Assembly: GCA_029212785.1 (NCBI GenBank)
Contig: JARGOG010000007.1
Coordinates: 1-64,000, forward strand
Direction of reading: 5' to 3'
Length of the DNA: 64,000 nt
DNA from: Thalassobaculaceae bacterium
Lineage (GTDB): Bacteria; Pseudomonadota; Alphaproteobacteria; Thalassobaculales; Thalassobaculaceae
This document shows positions 43,159 through 51,338 of this stretch, one piece after another (the first letter of the stretch is position 1; each line of letters opens with the position of its first letter). A program made the translations under genes and the position numbers. The notes below the pieces were generated by a model that saw only the letters and a program-made list of their open reading frames with translations, was not told the DNA's origin and did no database searches.

Positions 43159-44222
43159 GGCTGGTGCTCGAACGCCGCGCCGAGCGCTCGCGCCTGATGG
43201 GCTGGCTGTCGCCGGTGGTGGCGGTGGCGCTGACCCTGGCGACCGGCGCGGTGATCTTCTCGCTGATGGGGCTCGATCCGGCGCGCGCGCTCTATGTCTA
43301 TTTCCTGGAACCGGTGCTCTGGTGGTGGTCGCTCGAGGAACTGGTGGTGAAGGCTGCCCCGCTGGTGATGATCGGCGTCGGCCTTGCCGTGTGCTTCCGT
43401 GCCAATGTCTGGAATATCGGAGCGGAGGGGCAGCTCACCATGGGCGCGCTGTTCGGCTCCGCCCTGCCGATCCTCTGGCACGAGTTCCAGAGCTTTCCGG
43501 TCATGGTGTTGATGCTGTTGATGGGGGCGCTGGGCGGTGCGCTCTACGCGGCGATCCCGGCCTTCCTGCGGACCCGCTTCGGCACCAATGAGATCCTGAC
43601 CAGCCTGATGCTGGTCTATGTGGCCCAGCTCATTGCCGACTGGTTCATCCGCGGTCCGTGGCGCGACCCGCAGGGCTTCAATTTTCCGAAATCGGTCCAG
43701 TTCGAGGGCTGGCAGCTGCTGCCGACGCTCGGTGACGGCCGCATGCATCTCGGCGCCGGTCTCGCCCTGGTGGCCGTGGTGGTGCTCTATGTCGTGATGT
43801 CGCGCACGCTCAAGGGGTTCGAGGTGCGGGTGGTCGGCACCGCGCCGCGCGCCGGCACCTTCGCCGGCTTCTCCTCCAAGCGCATGGTGTGGTTTTGCCT
43901 GCTGCTGTCCGGCGGGCTGGCCGGGCTCGCTGGGATCTGCGAGGTGGCGGGGCCGAGCGGACATCTGCAGCCGGCGATCTCGCCCGGCTACGGTTTCACC
44001 GCGATCATCGTCGCGTTCCTTGGCCGCCTGAATCCGGTCGGCGTGTTGGTCGCCGGCGTGATGCTCGGCATCAGCTATCTCGGCGGCGAGGCGGCGCAGA
44101 TCGACCTCGGGATCTCCGACAAGACCGCCCAGGTGTTCCAGGGCATCCTGCTGTTCTTCATCCTGGCCTGCGACACGCTGATCCTCTACCGGATCCGCCT
44201 GCTGCGCCCGCAGACGGCGTAG
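43155..44222 (+). CDS. Nucleoside-type ABC transporter permease 1
   Basis: 355 aa, about nine or ten hydrophobic segments, BPD_transp_2 (branched-chain/ribose/nucleoside) family. Conserved NVWNIGAEGQLTMGAL and the RTRFGTNEILTSLMLVYVA and YGFTAIIVAFLGRLNPVGV segments match the YufP/NupP-type subunit paired with BMP binding proteins. GTG start inside the ATPase stop. Inner membrane; forms the channel with the second permease. Confidence 0.93.
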   Translation: MRLVLERRAERSRLMGWLSPVVAVALTLATGAVIFSLMGLDPARALYVYFLEPVLWWWSLEELVVKAAPLVMIGVGLAVCFRANVWNIGAEGQLTMGALFGSALPILWHEFQSFPVMVLMLLMGALGGALYAAIPAFLRTRFGTNEILTSLMLVYVAQLIADWFIRGPWRDPQGFNFPKSVQFEGWQLLPTLGDGRMHLGAGLALVAVVVLYVVMSRTLKGFEVRVVGTAPRAGTFAGFSSKRMVWFCLLLSGGLAGLAGICEVAGPSGHLQPAISPGYGFTAIIVAFLGRLNPVGVLVAGVMLGISYLGGEAAQIDLGISDKTAQVFQGILLFFILACDTLILYRIRLLRPQTA

Positions 44223-44235
44223 GGGAGGCGGGGCG

Positions 44236-45156
44236 GTGACGGGATTGGAAGCGGTCATCCTGACGATCATCACGGCCTCCACGCCGCTGCTGCTGGCGGC
44301 GATCGGCGAACTGGTGGTGGAACGCTCCGGCGTGCTCAACCTCGGGGTCGAGGGGATGATGGTGGTCGGTGCCGTCTGCGGCTTCGCCACCGCCTATACG
44401 ACCGGGTCGCCCTATCTCGGCGTGCTCGCCGGCATCCTCGCCGGCATGGCGATGTCCCTGCTGTTCGGCTTCCTGACCCAGACCCTGGCGACCAACCAGG
44501 TCGCCTCGGGCTTGGCGCTGACCCTGCTCGGCCTCGGCCTGTCCGGGTTGATCGGCGAGAGCTTCACCGGTCTGCCGGGGGTGAAGCTGCAGCCGATCGA
44601 CATCCCGGTCCTCAGCGAGATCCCGTTCCTCGGCCCGATCCTGTTCGGCCAGGACATCCTGGTTTACATCTCCGTCGCGCTGGTCTTCGTGGTGTCGCAT
44701 GTGATGGCCCGGACCCGCACCGGCCTGGTAATTCGGGCGGTCGGCGACAACCACCACTCGGCCCACGCGCTTGGCTATAACGTGATCGCGGTGCGCTACG
44801 GCTGTATCCTCTTCGGCGGCGCCTGCGCCGGCCTGTCGGGGGCCTATCTCTCGCTCGCCTATACGCCGCAATGGATCGAGAACATGACCTCCGGGCGCGG
44901 CTGGATCGCCCTGGCGCTGGTGGTGTTCGCCACCTGGATCGCGCGGCGGGTACTGATCGGCGCCTATCTCTTCGGCACGGTCTGGATCATGGGACTGTAC
45001 GCTCAGGCCTTGGGGATCGGTATTCCCTCCCAGGTCTTGTCGTCCTTCCCCTATTTGATCACCATTCTGGTCCTGGTCCTGATCTCTCGAAACAGGACGC
45101 TGACCAAGATCAACACGCCGGCCTGTATCGGACAGACGTTCGTGCCGGACCGTTGA
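44236..45156 (+). CDS. Nucleoside-type ABC transporter permease 2
   Basis: 306 aa, GTG start at 44236 after GGGGAGGCGG. Hydrophobic throughout. ELVVERSGVLNLGVEGMM is the hallmark of the YufQ/NupQ-type partner permease, followed by the internal NQVASGLALTLLGLGLSG and VGDNHHSAHALGYN loops. Works with the 355-aa permease as a heterodimer. 13 nt downstream of it. Confidence 0.93.
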   Translation: MTGLEAVILTIITASTPLLLAAIGELVVERSGVLNLGVEGMMVVGAVCGFATAYTTGSPYLGVLAGILAGMAMSLLFGFLTQTLATNQVASGLALTLLGLGLSGLIGESFTGLPGVKLQPIDIPVLSEIPFLGPILFGQDILVYISVALVFVVSHVMARTRTGLVIRAVGDNHHSAHALGYNVIAVRYGCILFGGACAGLSGAYLSLAYTPQWIENMTSGRGWIALALVVFATWIARRVLIGAYLFGTVWIMGLYAQALGIGIPSQVLSSFPYLITILVLVLISRNRTLTKINTPACIGQTFVPDR

Positions 45157-45219
45157 ACCAGGGCCGACAGTCACGGCCGCAAAACGTTATCCGAAAGAAC
45201 AGGACAGGAGACGGGGACA

Positions 45220-46299
45220 ATGAGGAAGATACTTAAGCTGGCAGTCGCGACGGCACTGCTTGCCGCCGGTGCCATGACCGCCGGCGCGGCCAACGCCGCC
45301 GACCCGCTGAAGGTCGGGTTCATCTATGTCGGCCCGATCGGCGACCATGGCTGGTCGTATCAGCACGACCAGGGCCGTCTGGCCATCGAGGCGGCGCTCG
45401 GCGACAAGGTCGAGACCGTCTATGTGGAGAAGGTGGCCGAGGGCCCGGATGCCGAGCGGGCGATCACCCGTCTGGCGCGCCAGGGGGCCGGCCTGATCTT
45501 CACCACCTCTTTCGGGTTCATGGAGCAGACGCTGGCCGTCGCCAAGAAATTCCCGGACATCAAGTTCGAGCACGCCACCGGTTACAAGCGGGCCGATAAC
45601 GTCTCGACCTATTCCGCGCGCTTCTACGAGGGCCGCTACGTGATCGGCCAGATCGCCGCCAAGATGTCGAAGAGCGGCATCGCCGGCTATGTCGCCTCGT
45701 TCCCGATCCCCGAGGTGGTGCGGGGCATCAACGCCTTCCTGCTGGGCGCGCAGTCGGTCAATCCCGACTTCAAGCTCAAGGTCGTGTGGGTGAACTCCTG
45801 GTTCGATCCGGGCAAGGAAGCCGACGCCGCCAAGGTGCTGATCGGTCAAGGCGCCGACATCATCACCCAGCACACGGATTCTACCGCTCCGCTGCAGATC
45901 GCCGAGGAGCAGGGCGTGGTCGGCTTCGGCCAGGCCTCGAACATGATCAAGTTCGCGCCGAAGGCGCAGTTGACGGCGATCGTGGATGACTGGTCGACCT
46001 ACTATATCGACCGGACCAAGGCGGTTCTGGACGGCACCTGGACGTCGACCGACACCTGGGGTGGCATGGGCGCGAAGATGGTCGGCATGTCCGAGTACAC
46101 CAACATGCCGGACGACGTGAAGGCGATGGCCATGGAAACCCAGGCGAAGATCACGTCGGGTGCGTTCCATCCCTTCGCCGGCCCGATCTACAAGCAGGAC
46201 GGCGAGCTAGCCGTCGCCGAGGGCGCGGTGCTGAATGACGGGACGCTTGCCGGCATGAACTGGTACGTGAAGGGCGTCGACGACACCCTGCCGCAGTAA
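45220..46299 (+). CDS. BMP family substrate-binding protein
   Basis: 359 aa. Sec signal peptide (MRKILKLAVATALLAAGAM, cleaved after ANA) rather than the lipobox common in Gram-positive BMP proteins. The mature protein has VGFIYVGPIGDHGWSYQHD, typical of BMP/PnrA purine-nucleoside binders, then GADIITQHTDSTAPLQIA and VVGFGQASNM. Captures nucleosides (or a related ligand) in the periplasm for the preceding ATPase/permeases. Last gene of the operon, followed by a strong terminator. Nucleoside specificity is inferred from family; some BMP systems carry other ligands. Confidence 0.93.
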   Translation: MRKILKLAVATALLAAGAMTAGAANAADPLKVGFIYVGPIGDHGWSYQHDQGRLAIEAALGDKVETVYVEKVAEGPDAERAITRLARQGAGLIFTTSFGFMEQTLAVAKKFPDIKFEHATGYKRADNVSTYSARFYEGRYVIGQIAAKMSKSGIAGYVASFPIPEVVRGINAFLLGAQSVNPDFKLKVVWVNSWFDPGKEADAAKVLIGQGADIITQHTDSTAPLQIAEEQGVVGFGQASNMIKFAPKAQLTAIVDDWSTYYIDRTKAVLDGTWTSTDTWGGMGAKMVGMSEYTNMPDDVKAMAMETQAKITSGAFHPFAGPIYKQDGELAVAEGAVLNDGTLAGMNWYVKGVDDTLPQ

Positions 46300-46334
46300 T
46301 CCTCTCCGTCGACCCCACTGCCGGACGATACCGA

Positions 46335-46366
46335 CCCCTTCCTCGATCTCTCGAGGGAGGGGTTTT
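46335..46366 (+). terminator. Rho-independent terminator of the BMP transporter operon
   Basis: CCCCTTCCTCGA (46335-46346), loop TCTC, TCGAGGGAGGGG (46351-46362): a 12-bp stem with one G-U type mismatch, followed by TTTTCTTT. It begins 36 nt after the BMP stop codon. Confidence 0.88.
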
Positions 46367-46469
46367 CTTTCGCGTCGGGCTCAAATGGGCGCGCGAGCGT
46401 TTCACCATCTGATCTGATCGAGGATTGGGTGATGACGGGAACCCGGCTCTCACCGGGGATTGCGACCCG

Positions 46470-46520
46470 TTGACTGAATTTCGCGGCCATACCAGTTAAA
46501 TTTAGTAAATTTTAATTCAG
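46470..46520 (+). promoter_or_regulatory. Promoter/regulatory region of the epimerase-STAS unit
   Basis: TTGACT at 46470-46475 resembles a -35 box. The segment 46495-46520 is nearly all A/T and almost palindromic (TTAAATTTAGTAAATTTTAA at 46496-46515), in sharp contrast to the surrounding high GC. It lies 86-136 nt upstream of the epimerase start. It could be a promoter with a regulator or nucleoid-protein site; the exact -10 is unclear. The remainder of the 306-bp gap holds only the upstream terminator. Confidence 0.4.
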
Positions 46521-46605
46521 TCTGTTGTTTCATGCGTAGGAGTATGGTTCGGGATATTCTGAGACGGTGGTGAACACTCACTGCCGTCCTTGGTGGGAGG
46601 ATCGA

Positions 46606-47538
46606 GTGAGAATTCTGGTGACCGGCGGATGCGGGTTCATCGGCAGCCATGTTGTCGATGCGCTTCTGGCCGCGGGCGACGAGCCGGTGGTCCTGGACGA
46701 CCTGTCCACAGGCAAGCGCACAAACATCCCCGATGCGACCGATCTCATCGAAGCCTCGATCGAGGATGGCGACGCCGTGCGCCGGGCGATGACCGGCTGC
46801 AAGGGCGTGATCCATCTTGCCGCCATCGCCTCGGTGCAGAAATGCAACGAGACCTGGGCCGACAGCCACGCGGTGAATGTCGGCGGGACCGTCAAGGTGC
46901 TGGAGGCGGCGCGCGATACCGGCCGGATTCCGGTGGTCTATGCCTCATCGGCGGCGATCTACGGCGACAACACCAACACCCCGCTCTCCGAGCGCGAGGC
47001 GGCGGCGCCGCTGACGGCCTATGGCGCCGACAAGTACGGCTCCGAGCTGCATGCGGGCGTTGCCGGTCGGATCCACGGGGTGCCGAGCTTCGGTCTGCGG
47101 TTCTTCAACGTCTTCGGTCCGCGTCAGGACCCGTCCTCACCATATTCCGGCGTGATCTCGATCTTTGCCTCGCGGTTCGCTCGCGGCGACGGTGTGGCGA
47201 TCCATGGCGATGGCGGTCAGGTCCGCGACTTCGTCTATGTCGGCGACGTGGTGGCCCATATCCTGGCGGCGCTCAAGGCGGCGGATGCGGCTGCGCCGGT
47301 TGCCAATGTCTGCACCGGGAACCCGACCAGCGTGCTCGATCTCGCGACGTCCCTGAAGTCGATGACCGGCAGTTCGGCGGAGATCACCTTCGGTCCCGCA
47401 CGGGCCGGAGACATTCGCGTGTCGGTCGGCAATCCAGGATTCGCCGGGGACCGTATAGGGGTGCGGGCGGAAATCACACTTGAGGAGGGCTTGCGACGTC
47501 TGTTGCGTGACGATTACGCAGTGGAACCGAGCGCCTAA
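46606..47538 (+). CDS. UDP-hexose 4-epimerase-like SDR, possible PelX analogue
   Basis: 310 aa from GTG 46606, chosen for GGGAGG at 46593-46598. Extended SDR: TGGCGFIGSHVVDALL (NAD binding), DDLSTGKRTNI, catalytic YASSAAIYGD Ser/Thr region and YGADKYGSE (Tyr, Lys), then GLRFFNVFGPRQDPSSPYSGVI as in GalE/WbpP-type enzymes. It would interconvert UDP-Glc(NAc) and UDP-Gal(NAc). Pel is rich in GalNAc, and some pel loci carry the epimerase PelX, so supplying UDP-GalNAc to the pel system encoded further right is plausible (inference). The STAS gene follows within 10-60 nt. Confidence 0.85.
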   Translation: MRILVTGGCGFIGSHVVDALLAAGDEPVVLDDLSTGKRTNIPDATDLIEASIEDGDAVRRAMTGCKGVIHLAAIASVQKCNETWADSHAVNVGGTVKVLEAARDTGRIPVVYASSAAIYGDNTNTPLSEREAAAPLTAYGADKYGSELHAGVAGRIHGVPSFGLRFFNVFGPRQDPSSPYSGVISIFASRFARGDGVAIHGDGGQVRDFVYVGDVVAHILAALKAADAAAPVANVCTGNPTSVLDLATSLKSMTGSSAEITFGPARAGDIRVSVGNPGFAGDRIGVRAEITLEEGLRRLLRDDYAVEPSA

Positions 47539-47545
47539 CGGACGG

Positions 47546-47935
47546 ATGACGGGCATAATTGATATGACAGACCAAATGTCGCAACTGGGGGCGAGAATGG
47601 GATTTACCATCGACCGGGCGGATGACCATGCGGTGATTGTCTTCGGTGGCGACCTGGATTCGGCCGAGGTTCAGGAGGCACGCGCGGACGTTGAGGCGCT
47701 GATCGTCGAGGGGCGGTCGCTGGTGTTCGATCTGAGTCGGGTTGAATTCATCGACAGCTCGGGGATCGGTCTGATCGTCCACGCGTTCCGCGCCCTCAGC
47801 GCCAAGCGCGCCAAGGTGGCGATCTGCGGCGCGAGCGATCAGCCGCTCGAACTGCTGAAGGCGACCCAACTCGACCGTTTCATGGCGTTCTCGGACTCGG
47901 CCGACGAGGCGCGCGTCGCCGTCGGCGCCGCCTGA
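47546..47935 (+). CDS. Single-domain STAS protein (anti-sigma-factor-antagonist type)
   Basis: 129 aa from ATG 47546; ATG 47564 or 47597 is also possible (the domain proper begins near MGFTIDRADDHAVIVFGGDL). SpoIIAA/RsbV-type STAS fold with the phosphorylatable Ser motif in FDLSRVEFIDSSGIGLIVHAF (Ser71/72). Such proteins switch partners according to Ser phosphorylation. The obvious kinase/phosphatase is the three-domain protein encoded tail-to-tail with it (stop codons adjacent, 47935/47936). It resembles SypA of Vibrio fischeri in size and context. The downstream target is not visible in the window. Confidence 0.88.
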   Translation: MTGIIDMTDQMSQLGARMGFTIDRADDHAVIVFGGDLDSAEVQEARADVEALIVEGRSLVFDLSRVEFIDSSGIGLIVHAFRALSAKRAKVAICGASDQPLELLKATQLDRFMAFSDSADEARVAVGAA

Positions 47936-49495
47936 CTACCCGTCCACCGCCCGTCTTCCGATTGCTATCAGACTGGTGTCGTCGTCCAGCGTGCGGGTCG
48001 AGGCCAAATGCGCGCGCAGCACTTCGAACGGCATATCCGCCACCGGAACGTCGGTATTGCGAAGCAGCAGGTCGAACAGGCGTTCGCCGGCGGCGGCCGG
48101 ATCGCGGCGCACGGATGCGACCTCAGACAGACCGTCGGTATAGAGCAGGATGCGGCTGCCGGGTTCCGGCACCAGACGCACCGTCGGGAACGGCAGGTCC
48201 TGTTCCAGAGCGGGTAGCGGGCCGCTGATTTCGACCCAGCGCATGGCGCCGCCGGTAATCAGCACGGGGAACGGGTGTCCGGCGGAGCAGATCTCGATCC
48301 CGCCTTCCGGGTCGAGCGCGATGAGCTGGATCGAGACCACCGTGCGCTCGAATGTCGGGTCGGAGAACAGATTGTTCGAGAGCTGCGTCATCAGCTCGTC
48401 GATGCCGGCGGCGGGATCGGCGCCGAGAAGCACCGACCGGAAATAGGCGGCCACGCCATGGGCGAAGAACCGCGCGGCGAGTCCATGGCCCATCACGTCG
48501 GCAAGCAGGATGATCAGGCGCTCGCCGACCTGGCCGGACTGGATCAGGTCGCCACCGCCGAGCGACGCGGGTTTGGTGGCGTAACCGAGGTCGAAGCCCT
48601 TGAAGGCTTTCGGCAGGTTGACCTGGAGCCCGTCTGACAGATCCTTGGCCGACCTCGCGATCAGTGCCTCGCGGACCTTGCGCGATCGGGTGATCAGCCG
48701 CCGCGCGATCCGCAGCAACATGACGGGATCGATCGGCTTGGGGACGAAATCGTCGATACCGAGATCGCCGGCCTCGCTCATCGTCGCGTCGTCCCCCAGG
48801 GCCGAGAGAAAGACGAAAGGCACGATGTCGGTGTCGATATCGCGGGCCAGTTCCTTGCGCAGGGTGATCCCGTCCATCTCCGGCAGGCCGATATCCGACA
48901 GGATCAGATCCGGCTGGTAGCTGCGGATCAGGCGCAGGGCCTGGCTCGGTCGCTCGAAGTCAAAGACTCGGAACTCCTGGCGCAGGATCGCCTTGATCAG
49001 TTGGCGGGTGGCGGCCTCGTCCTCGATCACCACGATCATCGGCCGGATGATGAATTCCGCCCGGGGCGGGAAGCACAGCGAGAGCCGGTTCGGCCGGGTC
49101 AGGCCGTTGCCGGTGTCGTATTCGTAGTCGGCGAAGCGGGTGCCGATGAACTTCATGCCCATGCCGTGGGTGCGCGGACCCTTGCGTCGGTCGGCAAAGG
49201 TCGCCAGCGCCAGATAGGCGTCGAAATTCTGGAACGGTCCGCCGTCGTCGAAGATTTCGAGCGACCAGACCGCACCGTCATCATGCAGATGGACCTTGAT
49301 CTCGGACGGCGCCGGGGCGCCGTGGTTCAGGAGGTTGGTGGTATGTTCCTGCAGGGCCAGTTGCAGATCCTGGGCGAGGCGGATCGGGATGTCGGTGCGG
49401 GCGAGGGCGTCCTTCAGCCCATGGCGCAAGGTCCGCAGGGACGCGAGGTCCGGCTCCCTGACGGTCGCCTCGAAGACGGGGGTGCTATGGGCCAT
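47936..49495 (-). CDS. RsbW-like kinase / receiver / PP2C phosphatase fusion (SypE-like)
   Basis: 519 aa. Residues about 1-150: HATPase_c of anti-sigma-kinase type, N-box ALQEHTTNLLNHG (Glu50, Asn54) and glycine loops FDDGGPF and HGMGMKF. About 152-262: receiver with acidic pair Glu158/Asp159, phospho-acceptor Asp201 (SDIGLPEMDG), Ser231 and Lys253 (PKP). About 300-513: SpoIIE/RsbU-type PP2C with GGGDLIQ, LADVMGHG (Asp333), LYTDGLSE (Asp454) and LDDDTSLI. All key residues are intact, so it should both phosphorylate and dephosphorylate a STAS partner under control of an unseen histidine kinase. The order matches V. fischeri SypE. It starts 9 nt after the glmS stop, placing it at the end of the pel-glmS transcript. 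Confidence 0.9.
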   Translation of the reverse strand: MAHSTPVFEATVREPDLASLRTLRHGLKDALARTDIPIRLAQDLQLALQEHTTNLLNHGAPAPSEIKVHLHDDGAVWSLEIFDDGGPFQNFDAYLALATFADRRKGPRTHGMGMKFIGTRFADYEYDTGNGLTRPNRLSLCFPPRAEFIIRPMIVVIEDEAATRQLIKAILRQEFRVFDFERPSQALRLIRSYQPDLILSDIGLPEMDGITLRKELARDIDTDIVPFVFLSALGDDATMSEAGDLGIDDFVPKPIDPVMLLRIARRLITRSRKVREALIARSAKDLSDGLQVNLPKAFKGFDLGYATKPASLGGGDLIQSGQVGERLIILLADVMGHGLAARFFAHGVAAYFRSVLLGADPAAGIDELMTQLSNNLFSDPTFERTVVSIQLIALDPEGGIEICSAGHPFPVLITGGAMRWVEISGPLPALEQDLPFPTVRLVPEPGSRILLYTDGLSEVASVRRDPAAAGERLFDLLLRNTDVPVADMPFEVLRAHLASTRTLDDDTSLIAIGRRAVDG

Positions 49496-49504
49496 CGACG
49501 GGAC

Positions 49505-51328
49505 TTATTCCACTGTCACCGACTTGGCGAGGTTGCGGGGCTGATCCACGTCGGTGCCGCGCAGAACGGCGGCGTGATACGCGAGGAGCTGAAGCGGCAC
49601 CGCAAGCACGATCGGCGCGATAAACGGGTGCGTCTCCGGCAGGGTCAGGCCGACATCGACATAGTCGTCGAGCTGCTTCATTCCCTTGGCGTCGCTGATC
49701 GCCAGCACGCGTCCCTTGCGGGCGCGCACCTCGGCGATGTTGGAGGCGCTCTTCTCGAACCACGGATCGGTCGGCGCCAGCACGACAATCGGCATCTTCT
49801 CGTCGATCAGCGCGATCGGGCCGTGCTTCATTTCGCCGGCGGCATATCCCTCGGCATGGATGTAGGAGATCTCCTTCAGCTTCAGCGCGCCTTCCATGGC
49901 CAGCGGAAACAGGGTGCCGCGGGCGAGGTAGAGGGCGTGATCGGCATCGGCCAGGAAGCTGGCGGCCTCTTCGATCTGGGGCTCGCAGGCGAGGGCGTCG
50001 GCCATCAGGTTCGGCGCGGTCAGCAATGCTTCTGTCAACTCCATCTCGCGGGCCGCGTCGATGGTGCCGCGGGTATGGGCGATGTGCAGCACCAGACAGG
50101 CCATGGCGATGAGCTGGCTGGTGAAGGCCTTTGTCGAGGCGACACCGATCTCGGGTCCGGCGTAAGTCCGCAGCGTGGCGTCGGCCAGCCGCGCCATGGA
50201 ACTCGACGGCACGTTGACCAGGGAGATACAGATCTGGCCCTGGGCCTTGGCGTGCTCCATAGCTGCCAGAGTGTCGGCGGTCTCGCCTGACTGGCTGATG
50301 AAGATCGCCACCCCACCCTTGGGAAGATACGGCCGTCGGTAGCGGAACTCGGAGGCGACCTCGACGTCGCAGGTCACTTGGGCCAGATCCTCCATCCAGT
50401 ACCGCGCCACGCAACCGGAATAATAGGAGGTGCCGCAGGCGACGATGGACACTTTGGAGACCACGGTGAAATCCGCCTCCAGGAACGGCATCACGATGCG
50501 CTTGGTCTCCGGGTCGATCAGCGAGCGCAGGCGGTCGCCGGCGACGGCGGGCTGTTCGTAGATCTCCTTGTGCATGAAGTGCCGGTGCCCGGCCTTGCCG
50601 ATGGCCGCCCCGGTCAGATGGGTCGCCCGGACCTCGCGCTGCGCGGCATTGCCGTCGGCGTCGATCACCGTCGCGCCGTCGCGGGTGATCGTTGCGATGT
50701 CGCCGTCGTCGAGGAAGGCGATGCGGTCGGTCATCGGCGCCAGCGCGATGGCATCGGAGCCGATGAACATCTCCCCGTCGCCGTGGCCGATGGCGAGTGG
50801 GCTGCCCTTGCGGGTTACGATCAGAAGGTCGGGAGCATCGCGGAATATCACGGCGAGCGCGTATGCACCGTGCAGGCGGGCGACGGCGGCACGCACCGCC
50901 TCCATTGGCGTCTTGCCCTGGTCCAGGTAGTCGCTGACCAGGTGGACGATGACTTCGGTGTCGGTCACCGAGGTGAACGCCCGCCCGCGGCCCTCGAGTT
51001 CGGTGCGTAGCTCGCGAAAGTTCTCGATGATGCCGTTATGGACGACCGCGACTTTGCCGTCGGAATGGGGGTGGGCGTTGACCTCGTTCGGGGCGCCGTG
51101 AGTGGCCCAACGGGTGTGGCCGATACCGGTGGTGCCGGCCAGCGGCGCCTCGCGCAGGCGAGCCTCCAGGTTGCGCAGCTTGCCCTCGGCCCGGCGCCGG
51201 TCGATCCCGCCGCCGGTCAACGTGGCGATGCCGGCGCTGTCGTATCCCCGGTACTCAAGCCCCCTAAGGCCTGCGACCAGCCGGTCGACCGAGTCCTCGG
51301 TGCTGACGATGCCCACGATGCCGCACAT
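49505..51328 (-). CDS. glmS: Glutamine-fructose-6-phosphate aminotransferase (isomerising)
   Basis: 607 aa from ATG 51328, full length. N-terminal glutaminase with nucleophile Cys2 (MCGIVGIV), GLEYRGYDSAGIA and TRWATHGAPNEVNAHPH. Two SIS domains: GTSYYSGCVARYWMEDLA and SQSGETADTLAAM, then the C-terminal KSVTVE typical of GlmS. It produces glucosamine-6-P for UDP-GlcNAc, a precursor of peptidoglycan and of amino-sugar polymers such as Pel. It is 10 nt downstream of pelG, so amino-sugar supply is tied to Pel production. This could be the only or a second glmS of the cell. Confidence 0.97.
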   Translation of the reverse strand: MCGIVGIVSTEDSVDRLVAGLRGLEYRGYDSAGIATLTGGGIDRRRAEGKLRNLEARLREAPLAGTTGIGHTRWATHGAPNEVNAHPHSDGKVAVVHNGIIENFRELRTELEGRGRAFTSVTDTEVIVHLVSDYLDQGKTPMEAVRAAVARLHGAYALAVIFRDAPDLLIVTRKGSPLAIGHGDGEMFIGSDAIALAPMTDRIAFLDDGDIATITRDGATVIDADGNAAQREVRATHLTGAAIGKAGHRHFMHKEIYEQPAVAGDRLRSLIDPETKRIVMPFLEADFTVVSKVSIVACGTSYYSGCVARYWMEDLAQVTCDVEVASEFRYRRPYLPKGGVAIFISQSGETADTLAAMEHAKAQGQICISLVNVPSSSMARLADATLRTYAGPEIGVASTKAFTSQLIAMACLVLHIAHTRGTIDAAREMELTEALLTAPNLMADALACEPQIEEAASFLADADHALYLARGTLFPLAMEGALKLKEISYIHAEGYAAGEMKHGPIALIDEKMPIVVLAPTDPWFEKSASNIAEVRARKGRVLAISDAKGMKQLDDYVDVGLTLPETHPFIAPIVLAVPLQLLAYHAAVLRGTDVDQPRNLAKSVTVE

Positions 51329-51338
51329 GAAGTGTCTC

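Noticed and set aside
47480-47545. Upstream start for the STAS protein overlapping the epimerase end
   Set aside because: The extra residues are Cys/Arg-rich, overlap the epimerase reading frame and precede the STAS fold; a start at 47546 or later is more plausible.
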